13,144 nt of DNA from Chryseobacterium gleum (GTDB lineage: Bacteria; Bacteroidota; Bacteroidia; Flavobacteriales_D; Crocinitomicaceae). Within the stretch, counting starts at the first letter, position 1; each line of letters starts with the position of its first letter. The translations under genes were made by a program, and so were the position numbers. The stretch covers positions 1 through 13,144 of the forward strand of contig CALPSU020000033.1 of NCBI GenBank assembly GCA_943326315.2, written 5' to 3'. Positions 1 through 6,029 of the stretch are shown piece by piece. The notes under the pieces were generated by a model. It saw nothing but the letters and a program-made list of their open reading frames with translations. It was not told the DNA's origin and ran no database searches.

Positions 1-245
1 AGTCTATTAACGGTAATAATAGCATCTAATTTATTATCTCCATCTAAATGTTCTTTATAAATATTTAAAGTGTATTTTTCAGTTGCAGGCATAGAAAGTT
101 GAGCTTGAACATGCCTGTGAACAATTTCTTCTAATGTTTGTTTTTTATGTTTAGTTTCATTTGTTGATTCTATAGTAGTTTCTGTTTTCTCATTGCAACT
201 TGAGAAGAAATGAATTAATATTGATATTAAAAGAATTTTTTTCAT
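1..245 (-). CDS. Putative lipoprotein, N-terminal part (cut by window edge)
   Basis: The first 81 codons of a minus-strand gene are present; the rest lies beyond the left edge. The product starts MKKILLISILIHFFSSCNEK, a short basic start, a hydrophobic stretch and a lipobox-like FSSC, so Cys17 should be lipidated by signal peptidase II. A polar Thr/Glu/Lys linker follows. The last visible residues (KEHLDGDNKLDAIITVN) contain an acidic D-G-D-N-K-L-D stretch, which resembles the Ca-binding loop of VCBS/FG-GAP repeats or other Asp-rich loops; that reading is tentative. The start is the only ATG giving a signal peptide, and an exact TATATTTG box lies 22 bases upstream. It is divergent from ung. 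Function is not recognised. Confidence 0.75.
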   Translation of the reverse strand, partial: MKKILLISILIHFFSSCNEKTETTIESTNETKHKKQTLEEIVHRHVQAQLSMPATEKYTLNIYKEHLDGDNKLDAIITVNR

Positions 246-267
246 GTTTAGAATCTGTTTTAGAATA

Positions 268-275
268 CAAATATA
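268..275 (-). promoter_or_regulatory. Bacteroidota -7 promoter box for the lipoprotein gene
   Basis: On the minus strand the octamer reads TATATTTG, an exact match to the Bacteroidota -7 consensus TAnnTTTG, 22 bases before the lipoprotein ATG. This would give a leader of roughly 15 to 20 bases. A second match (TATTTTTG) lies about 20 bases further upstream. No convincing -33 TTG element is seen at the usual spacing, so this rests on the -7 box alone. Confidence 0.45.
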
Positions 276-374
276 GAGTATTGAATTTCAAAAATAGGTG
301 AAATATTAGTAAAGAGTAATACCAAAATATTTAATCGAAGAAATTAGGGTAACTCTGTATCAGTGTATTTTTTT

Positions 375-382
375 TAATTTTG
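375..382 (+). promoter_or_regulatory. -7 promoter box directly before ung
   Basis: The sequence TAATTTTG matches TAnnTTTG exactly and ends 4 bases before the ung ATG. Transcription would start at or next to the A of the start codon, so the mRNA would be leaderless. No clear -33 TTG is visible about 19 bases upstream. The same 4-base spacing recurs before three other genes in this window, which makes chance less likely. Confidence 0.5.
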
Positions 383-386
383 GAAC

Positions 387-1058
387 ATGCAATTGGAATT
401 AGAATCATCATGGAAGAAAGTATTGAGTTCAGAGTTATCTAAACCGTACTTTCTAGATTTGATGAAATTTATTGAATTTGAATATTCTAGAAACGATATT
501 GAAATTTCCCCTATAAAGGAGCAGATATTTAATGCTTTTAAAGAATGTCCTTATGGCGATGTAAAAGTTGTTATTCTAGGTCAGGATCCTTATCCTACAA
601 AAGGACATGCTCATGGATTAAGTTTTTCTGTTGAAGAAAATGTATCTCCTTTACCTAAAAGTTTGGTTAATATTTTTAAAGAAATAGAATCAGATTTGAA
701 TCAATCATTTCCATTGAATGGCAATTTATTGCGATGGGCAAAACAAGGAGTCTTATTGCTTAATTCTGTATTGACAGTTCAAGAAGGTCATGCAGGAAGC
801 CATTCTAATAAAGGATGGGAGAAATTTACAGATGAAGTTATCTTAAAATTATCTCAAAATAATGAAGGTATTGTTTATTTATTGTGGGGGTCAAAAGCTC
901 ATGAAAAAGGAAAGTGTATTAATGAAACTAAAAATTGCGTTTTAAAGTCAGTTCATCCATCTCCTTTGTCTTCTTATAGAGGTTTTTTTGGATGTAAACA
1001 TTTTAGTAAAACGAATGAATATTTGGTTTCCAAAGGGAAAAAAGCTATAGTTTGGTAA
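387..1058 (+). CDS. ung: Uracil-DNA glycosylase, family 1
   Basis: Removes uracil from DNA (from cytosine deamination or dUTP incorporation) as the first step of base excision repair; cytoplasmic monomer. At 223 aa it has the normal family length. Visible motifs: the water-activating loop GQDPYP at residues 65-70 (catalytic Asp67), the uracil-pocket Asn126 in LLLNSVLTV, and the DNA-intercalation loop HPSPLSSYRGF from His190. In enterobacterial and Bacillus enzymes the first motif is GQDPYH; here Pro70 replaces His, followed by TKGHAHGLSFS. I recall the same GQDPYPT-GHA-GLSFSV form from actinobacterial Ung, so the change looks like a family variant and not damage. The start is placed at ATG 387, just after an exact TAnnTTTG box. 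The gene ends 109 bases before hemE, which has its own promoter-like box. Confidence 0.96.
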   Translation: MQLELESSWKKVLSSELSKPYFLDLMKFIEFEYSRNDIEISPIKEQIFNAFKECPYGDVKVVILGQDPYPTKGHAHGLSFSVEENVSPLPKSLVNIFKEIESDLNQSFPLNGNLLRWAKQGVLLLNSVLTVQEGHAGSHSNKGWEKFTDEVILKLSQNNEGIVYLLWGSKAHEKGKCINETKNCVLKSVHPSPLSSYRGFFGCKHFSKTNEYLVSKGKKAIVW

Positions 1059-1091
1059 AACTTATTAGTTATTATAAAAATAACAAAAGTT
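1059..1091 (+). repeat. AT-only hairpin downstream of ung
   Basis: Immediately after the ung stop codon the arms AACTT/AAGTT enclose GTTATT/AATAAC around a 5-base loop. The stem is nearly all A-T and no T-tract follows, so it is at best a weak terminator or mRNA 3'-end structure. In AT-rich DNA such arms can arise by chance. Confidence 0.25.
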
Positions 1092-1153
1092 AAATCATTA
1101 GAATCATTAATAAAAAAATGAATATTTTAGGTTTTATAGCAAAAAGGATTAAT

Positions 1154-1161
1154 TATATTTG
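1154..1161 (+). promoter_or_regulatory. -7 promoter box directly before hemE
   Basis: TATATTTG is an exact TAnnTTTG match ending 6 bases before the ATG at 1168. It overlaps a TTG at 1159 that would otherwise be an in-frame alternative start; the box makes that TTG part of the promoter. The predicted transcript would have a leader of 0 to 3 bases. Confidence 0.5.
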
Positions 1162-1167
1162 CCAACG

Positions 1168-2205
1168 ATGAAATTACAAAATGATCTTATATTACGTGCT
1201 GCAAAAGGGGAGAACATCGAAAGATATCCTGTTTGGTTGATGCGTCAAGCTGGAAGAATTCTTCCAGAATACAGAGCTGTTAGAAGTAAACTTAGCGGCT
1301 TTAAAGAATTAGTTGAAACACCTGAATTTGCAGCAGAAGTTACTATTCAACCTGTAGATATTTTAGGAGTAGATGCAGCTATTATTTTTTCTGATATACT
1401 TGTTGTTCCAGAAGCAATGGGTTTAGAATATCAAATGTTAGAAGCTAAAGGTCCATGGTTTGAAAAAACTATTCGATCAGAAGAAGGACTTAAGTATGCT
1501 GAATTTGAATTTGACATTGAAGACAGGTTAGGCTATGTTTTAGAAGCTATTCGAATTACAAATAAAGAATTAGGAGGAAGAGTGCCTCTTATTGGATTTG
1601 CAGGAGCACCATGGACAATATTTTGCTATATGGTAGAAGGACAAGGTTCAAAAACTTTTTCAGAATCTCGAAAGTTACTTTACACCAATCCTAATTTGGC
1701 ACATGAGTTGTTAAATCGAATTACATCGGTAACTATAAAGTATCTTAAAGCTCAAGTAAATGCTGGAGCACATATGTTGCAATTATTTGATTCTTGGGCA
1801 GGTATTTTAGGGACTCAGCAATATGCTGAATTTGGATTGAAATATATAGATAAAATAGTAGAAGCAATAAATGAGGTTCCAGTTACCATTTTTTCTAAGG
1901 GGGCTATTTCATCTATAGAATCGATTGCTAAATTAAATTGTAATACTGTTGGTTTAGATTGGAATATGGATATTGTTAAAATTCGTGAGCAAATTGGTGA
2001 GTCACGAACTTTACAAGGTAATTTAGATCCTTGTGCTTTATATGCTTCTCATAACAATGTAGAATTGTCAACTAAACAAATGTTGGATTCTTTTAAAAGT
2101 AAAAGACATATTGTGAATTTAGGGCATGGAGTTTATCCTGATATCGATCCGGAAAAAGTAAAAACGTTTATTAAAACTGTAAAAGACTATGAAATTAAAT
2201 ATTAA
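1168..2205 (+). CDS. hemE: Uroporphyrinogen III decarboxylase
   Basis: Decarboxylates the four acetate side chains of uroporphyrinogen III to give coproporphyrinogen III, in heme synthesis; cytosolic, cofactor-free. The 345-aa product carries both family signatures: PVWLMRQAGR near residue 22 (substrate-binding Arg), with the catalytic-region FSDILVVPEAMGL about residues 70-82, and GFAGAPWTIFCYMVEG near residue 143 with the conserved Tyr. The length is typical. A start at TTG 1159 would add three residues (M/L-P-T), but that codon is inside a TAnnTTTG box, and MKLQNDLILRAAKGE from ATG 1168 fits homologues as I remember them. The last 17 bases overlap the start of the OmpA-like gene, implying co-transcription and probably coupled translation. 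Confidence 0.96.
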   Translation: MKLQNDLILRAAKGENIERYPVWLMRQAGRILPEYRAVRSKLSGFKELVETPEFAAEVTIQPVDILGVDAAIIFSDILVVPEAMGLEYQMLEAKGPWFEKTIRSEEGLKYAEFEFDIEDRLGYVLEAIRITNKELGGRVPLIGFAGAPWTIFCYMVEGQGSKTFSESRKLLYTNPNLAHELLNRITSVTIKYLKAQVNAGAHMLQLFDSWAGILGTQQYAEFGLKYIDKIVEAINEVPVTIFSKGAISSIESIAKLNCNTVGLDWNMDIVKIREQIGESRTLQGNLDPCALYASHNNVELSTKQMLDSFKSKRHIVNLGHGVYPDIDPEKVKTFIKTVKDYEIKY

Positions 2206-3376
2206 ATCAATTGTTTCCGTTTTAGCTATTATTCCTATTGGATTAATAACTTTTAATGTTTTTGCACAGGAAGAAAATTTAGTTTCAAATCCAAGTTTTG
2301 AAACTTTGGAAGGTAAATTGAAAGCTTTGGGTTGCATAGAAAATGCAGTAGGATGGTCATCTCCTACAGGAGTTCGAGCAGATGTTTTTACTCCATCAAA
2401 AGTTGTAGAAATCAATTCTCCTGAAAACATTTATGGAAAAGAAGACGCAAGGGAAGGAACTAATTATGCTGGAATTGTAGCTTATTCCTTTGGAGATGCA
2501 ATGCCACGTTCTTATATAATGGCAAAATTAAACACACCTTTAAAGAAAGGTATGAAATATTGTGTGAAATTTAATTTATCGTTGTCTGAGGCTTCAAAAT
2601 ATGCTTGTAATCAATTAGGTGTAAATTTTGCTGCTAAACCTTTTGCAACTGATTCTAAAACTGCTATAATTGAAAAAACTCACGTATTAAATTCTAAAAA
2701 CAAAATTTTTAGTGCAATGTTCAATTGGGAACAAGTTTGTGGCGTTTACTATGCAGAGGGCGGAGAGAAATTTATTACTATTGGAAATTTTACTTCGAAT
2801 GAGAATACTAAAAATGAAAAAATAAAAAAAGATCCAAAAAATAAAACTGCTTCTATTGCAGGATCATATTATTATATTGATGACGTTTCGGTAAGTATGA
2901 TTACTGAGAATGCAGTTTGTGATTGTGGAGGTGGTGGAGATGCTGAAGAAGCTTCTTATTCAACAACGATTTATCAGAAAGTAATAAATGTAAGAGATAA
3001 CATGTCTCCAAAAGAAAAAATTGAAGTTCAAAATGAATATTTTGGGTTTGGAAAGAGTAAATTAATACCGTCTTCTACTCAATCGTTGGATGGAATTATT
3101 GCATTATTAAAAGCGAATCCAACTTTGAAATTGGAAATTTTTGGACACAACGATGAAATGGAAGAAAAAGTTGGAGTAGATAAACCCGCATATTCTGAAA
3201 TGGCAAATAAAAGAGTTAATGAAGTTATTAAGTATGTAGTTTCTAAAGGTATTGAAGATTCTAGATTAATTGCTTCTCCAGTGGGAAGTACAGAGCCAAA
3301 TCCTGAAATTTCAGAAGGAGATGATGATGATTTAAAATTAGCAAAGAATAGAAGAGTATCGTTTAAAGTTAGATAA
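2189..3376 (+). CDS. Exported protein with C-terminal OmpA-like peptidoglycan-binding domain
   Basis: 395 aa. A Sec signal peptide spans about residues 1-26, ending in NVFAQ, with no lipobox. The segment from ENLVSNPSFE (about residue 28) to residue 240 resembles the galactose-binding-like 'NPSFE' domain found in Bacteroidota envelope proteins, including a conserved YYIDDVSV strand. A short acidic linker follows (CDCGGGGDAEE). The OmpA-like domain is at about 285-395: GHND with Asp322 at the usual diaminopimelate-binding position, NKRVNEV for the Arg helix, and a terminal NRRVSFKV. It probably sits in the periplasm or outer membrane tethered to peptidoglycan; the ligand of the first domain is unknown. 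The ATG lies inside hemE in another frame, overlapping by 17 bases, and no other start keeps the signal peptide. A strong hairpin terminator follows at once. Confidence 0.88.
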   Translation: MKLNIKSIVSVLAIIPIGLITFNVFAQEENLVSNPSFETLEGKLKALGCIENAVGWSSPTGVRADVFTPSKVVEINSPENIYGKEDAREGTNYAGIVAYSFGDAMPRSYIMAKLNTPLKKGMKYCVKFNLSLSEASKYACNQLGVNFAAKPFATDSKTAIIEKTHVLNSKNKIFSAMFNWEQVCGVYYAEGGEKFITIGNFTSNENTKNEKIKKDPKNKTASIAGSYYYIDDVSVSMITENAVCDCGGGGDAEEASYSTTIYQKVINVRDNMSPKEKIEVQNEYFGFGKSKLIPSSTQSLDGIIALLKANPTLKLEIFGHNDEMEEKVGVDKPAYSEMANKRVNEVIKYVVSKGIEDSRLIASPVGSTEPNPEISEGDDDDLKLAKNRRVSFKVR

Positions 3377-3413
3377 AAATAAAAAAAATCCATTTTGGAT
3401 CTTTTTTATTTTT
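3375..3413 (+). terminator. Intrinsic hairpin terminator after the hemE-ompA-like block
   Basis: The stem ATCCA (3388-3392) pairs with TGGAT (3396-3400) over a 3-base loop, and is extended by a long A-tract on the left and T-tract on the right (3402-3413). The symmetry means it could work in both directions, but here it serves the plus-strand block ending at 3376. Confidence 0.8.
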
Positions 3414-3535
3414 AATCATTGTTTTTTTTACTAGAAAAAAATGTTTTTAAATAGAGTTTTATAAACATAATAGATTAGAAATTAAAGTTCTAAAATTACG
3501 ATGTTAAGTTAATTAAAAGTAACTGATAATATTTA

Positions 3536-3573
3536 CCAGAAAATTTTCTGATCAGTCAAAAAATCTGGATCAG
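3536..3573. repeat. Nested palindromes upstream of the SGNH gene
   Basis: CAGAAAATTTTCTG (3537-3550) is a perfect 14-base palindrome. It overlaps CTGATCAG (3548-3555), a perfect 8-base palindrome, and a near-copy TCTGGATCAG follows at 3564-3573. CCAGA (3536-3540) can also pair with TCTGG (3564-3568). The cluster lies 50 to 85 bases upstream of the next gene and could be a binding site for a dimeric regulator or an RNA structure. The rest of this gap, from the terminator to 3535, shows nothing I can name. Confidence 0.4.
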
Positions 3574-3596
3574 CATTTACAAAATATTTAGTATTC

Positions 3597-3619
3597 TATA
3601 GCTATAACGTATAACGTTG
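3597..3619 (+). promoter_or_regulatory. Repeat-rich promoter of the SGNH gene
   Basis: TAACGTTG (3612-3619) matches the -7 consensus TAnnTTTG at all but one base and ends one base before the ATG. It overlaps a 7-base tandem repeat (TATAACG twice, 3603-3616) and an inverted repeat AACGT-ATA-ACGTT (3606-3618), preceded by the palindrome TATAGCTATA (3597-3606). Such symmetry over a -7 box is what an operator would look like, but no regulator is visible nearby. Confidence 0.35.
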
Positions 3620-3620
3620 A

Positions 3621-4505
3621 ATGAAACTTTTTTTACAAAATTTAATATTATTTTTGTTTTTCCTAGCTCTTTATTTTGGAGCTATTTATTTCATTAATTA
3701 CAAAAAATATTCTAATCAAAAAACTAGTTTCGACACCAATGTGCTAGTCATTGGCGATTCACATTTACAATTTGCCTTGAATCCAAATTTATTTTACAGT
3801 TGTTCTAATGTTTGTCAACCAGCTGAACCTTATGTATTAACATATTGGAAACTAAAGAAACTTCTGAAGGATAATATTCCAGACACGTTGATAATTGGTT
3901 TTGGGGTTCACAATTTTTCAGCTTTTAACGATTATAAATATATCTCGAAAGAATTTGCCCAAACAATGTTTCAGAGAAGTTATACTATTGAAGAATTTCA
4001 TACTTTAAAAAAAATAAAAATCAATTGGATAGAATATTATAAATTTCTTTTTATGCGAATGTGTATCTCACCAAAAGAAAATCATATTTATTACATTGGA
4101 AAATATGAAAATACTAAGAAATCAAACTTAAAAATTCAAGGAGCAGATGGTACAATTAAACGTCACTATTATTTAAATAATAAGCGAATTGGAATTTCTA
4201 GTATTGCTTTAGATTATCTAGATTCTATTTTAAATTTATGTGCTAAAAAAGGAGTAAAACCAATACTAGTCAGTTCTCCTGTTTATAAATCCTATTTTAA
4301 TAAAATACCGATAAATCATCAAAAAAAGTTTGATGAAATAAAAAGAAAACTTACAGCTAGGGGTATTTTTGTGATTGATAAAACGAATGTGTATTTTCCA
4401 GATTATTCTTTCTTTCAATGTGATCATTTAAATGAAATTGGTGCAGAAAGATTCACAAGAGAAATAATTCAAGAAATAAGTCAAAAACCCAAAAGGGCTT
4501 CATAA
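3621..4505 (+). CDS. Membrane-anchored SGNH-hydrolase-like protein
   Basis: 294 aa with one N-terminal membrane segment (about residues 3-26) and an otherwise soluble domain that should face the periplasm. VLVIGDSHLQFALNP at 41-55 is the GDS block, with Ser47 as candidate nucleophile. IIGFGVHNFS (about residues 91-100) lies where the block with the oxyanion-hole Asn is expected. CDHLNEIGAERFT at 267-279 is the C-terminal His block (Asp268, His269), followed by the usual N--GA--F pattern. The usual acid three residues before the His is replaced by Gln266, so the acid may be Asp268 or the protein may be non-canonical. Anchored SGNH proteins of this kind often add or remove acyl groups on surface polysaccharides; the substrate here cannot be told. 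It is transcribed alone and its last 25 bases overlap the end of the convergent maf gene. Confidence 0.7.
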   Translation: MKLFLQNLILFLFFLALYFGAIYFINYKKYSNQKTSFDTNVLVIGDSHLQFALNPNLFYSCSNVCQPAEPYVLTYWKLKKLLKDNIPDTLIIGFGVHNFSAFNDYKYISKEFAQTMFQRSYTIEEFHTLKKIKINWIEYYKFLFMRMCISPKENHIYYIGKYENTKKSNLKIQGADGTIKRHYYLNNKRIGISSIALDYLDSILNLCAKKGVKPILVSSPVYKSYFNKIPINHQKKFDEIKRKLTARGIFVIDKTNVYFPDYSFFQCDHLNEIGAERFTREIIQEISQKPKRAS

Positions 4506-5053
4506 ATCTTATTAGTTGGTAACCCAACAACATTAAAATAGGAACCTTTTATTGATGTAACACCTATATATCCAATCCACTCTTGAATACCATAGCCACC
4601 AGCTTTGTCATAAGGTTTGTAATTTTCAATATAAAATTTTATTTCATCATCCGATAAATCTTTGAAAGTAACTTCTGTTGTAACAGAGAATGATTTGTTT
4701 TTTATTTTTGAAGCGATAACCACACCTGTTATTACTTGGTGAGTTTTTCCAGACAATAATTTTAACATATAAACGGCATCATTTTCATCCAAAGGTTTAC
4801 CTAGGATTGTTTCTTCAACGATAACAACTGTATCAGCACAGATAACAATTTCATCGTTAGAGAGATCATCAATTAATGCTAAAGCTTTATTGTTTGCTAT
4901 AAATAAAGGAACTTCAATTATATTTAATGATTCAGGGAAACTTTCATCTGTATCTTTTGTTCGGATGGAGAAATCGACGCAAATACTTTCGAGTAATTCT
5001 TTTCTTCGTGGAGATTTAGAACCTAAAATTATTTTTTTATTAGTTTTTATCAT
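4481..5053 (-). CDS. maf: Maf-family nucleoside triphosphate pyrophosphatase
   Basis: Hydrolyses dTTP/UTP or modified nucleotides to the monophosphate and pyrophosphate, a house-cleaning role; cytosolic. The 190-aa length is standard. Seen: the N-terminal phosphate-binding motif LGSKSPRRKELL (residues 10-21), the catalytic-region ADTVV (73-77, Asp74), GKPLDENDAVYMLKLLSGKTHQVITGV (85-111, the most diagnostic stretch), and YDKAGGYGIQ in the C-terminal half. The start codon overlaps the stop of the upstream UbiA gene as ATGA, so translation is probably coupled. The 3' end overlaps the convergent SGNH gene by 25 bases. Whether it is the YhdE-like or YceF-like subtype was not resolved; the AGGYGIQ pattern favours the YhdE-like dTTP/UTP group. 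Confidence 0.94.
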   Translation of the reverse strand: MIKTNKKIILGSKSPRRKELLESICVDFSIRTKDTDESFPESLNIIEVPLFIANNKALALIDDLSNDEIVICADTVVIVEETILGKPLDENDAVYMLKLLSGKTHQVITGVVIASKIKNKSFSVTTEVTFKDLSDDEIKFYIENYKPYDKAGGYGIQEWIGYIGVTSIKGSYFNVVGLPTNKIYEALLGF

Positions 5054-6027
5054 ACTATAAATGTCCAGTAAAATGGAAGTAATAATCCAAGTAGCATTGC
5101 TATTTTAATAATGGTATCAACTGTCTTTAGTTGTTTTCTAGATTTAGCTTTTATTAGAAGAAGAACAGAGAAAACATCTAGAATTAATGTGAAAAGAACG
5201 GGTAGAAATATTATTAAATTTCCAGTTAAAGAATAAGTATTGTCGATTTTTAGTAAAAATAATACTGTAAAAAATAGTGGAGAAAGTAATAAAATAATAC
5301 TTGCTAGTATTTTAGATTTTATAACGCCATAAATAATAGGAAGTGTTTTCGCATGAATCATTTTATCTCCTTCTATATCTTCTATATCTTTTATGATTTC
5401 TCTTGAAAAATTAGATGCAAAAGCAAAGAAAGCTAGAATTAATATATAATGACCGTATGCCATTAAATGAAAAACCCAATAGGAAAGCGGTGTATTGATT
5501 TCATTTACAGCTACTGTTGGAAATTCATTATGAATATAAAAATGAATACCACATAAAATTGGCACTAAAGCTGTCAATAAAGCGATGATGAAATTTCCTA
5601 TAAAAGGTTTTCTTTTAAAATACATGCTATAAAACCACAACGCATTTATGGTTAATAAATGAATGAATACATACCAAAAACTAGCATTTCGAATACTTAA
5701 ATATATAGCAATTCCAAAAGCAAAAACATTTAATATCCAATGACTTAAAATCGCCCATTTTCTATTTATATATTTCGTGATGATTAATTTGTTAGGTTTA
5801 TTGATTCTATCCGCTCTAACATCAAAATAATCATTAATAATATTTCCTCCTGCAGCAATTAAGAGTGTAGAAAATACTAACAAGAAAAAATCAAGTTCTT
5901 CATTTCCTTTTTGAAATAATTGAATCGTAAAAGTTTGCTCATAGATGTATAGAAACATTCTAGTACTATACATTGTAAAAGCAATAATCAATAAATTTAA
6001 TGGGCGAACAAGACGAATAAAATGCAT
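5050..6027 (-). CDS. UbiA-family prenyltransferase
   Basis: Integral membrane enzyme of 325 aa that transfers an isoprenyl chain to an acceptor. The first Asp-rich motif NDYFDVRADRINKP (residues 65-78; Asp66, Asp69, Asp73) and the second, KDIEDIEGDK (213-222; Asp214, Asp217 and Asp221), both bind Mg-diphosphate and are intact. Eight or nine hydrophobic segments are visible, as in the family. Flavobacterial members are commonly annotated as geranylgeranylglycerol-phosphate geranylgeranyltransferase, but the acceptor cannot be read from sequence; other UbiA acceptors include naphthoate, hydroxybenzoate and heme O precursors. It lies 2 bases after the PorE-like gene and overlaps maf by 4 bases, forming a three-gene operon. 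No promoter box of its own is seen. Confidence 0.88.
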   Translation of the reverse strand: MHFIRLVRPLNLLIIAFTMYSTRMFLYIYEQTFTIQLFQKGNEELDFFLLVFSTLLIAAGGNIINDYFDVRADRINKPNKLIITKYINRKWAILSHWILNVFAFGIAIYLSIRNASFWYVFIHLLTINALWFYSMYFKRKPFIGNFIIALLTALVPILCGIHFYIHNEFPTVAVNEINTPLSYWVFHLMAYGHYILILAFFAFASNFSREIIKDIEDIEGDKMIHAKTLPIIYGVIKSKILASIILLLSPLFFTVLFLLKIDNTYSLTGNLIIFLPVLFTLILDVFSVLLLIKAKSRKQLKTVDTIIKIAMLLGLLLPFYWTFIV

Positions 6028-6029
6028 AG

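Noticed and set aside
1059..1091. True rho-independent terminator of ung
   Set aside because: The stem is almost all A-T and lacks a following T-tract, so it is kept only as a low-confidence hairpin.
2119..2430. Open frame of 103 codons on the minus strand across the hemE/OmpA-like junction
   Set aside because: It is antisense to two well-supported genes and its product looks like no known family; an antisense shadow.
3079..3393. Minus-strand open frame of 104 codons
   Set aside because: Lies opposite the OmpA domain coding region, whose motifs are intact; composition is typical of an antisense shadow.
3434..3520. Possible small gene or RNA in the gap after the terminator
   Set aside because: Only a seven-codon frame is visible, and no tRNA, riboswitch or structured RNA pattern was found.
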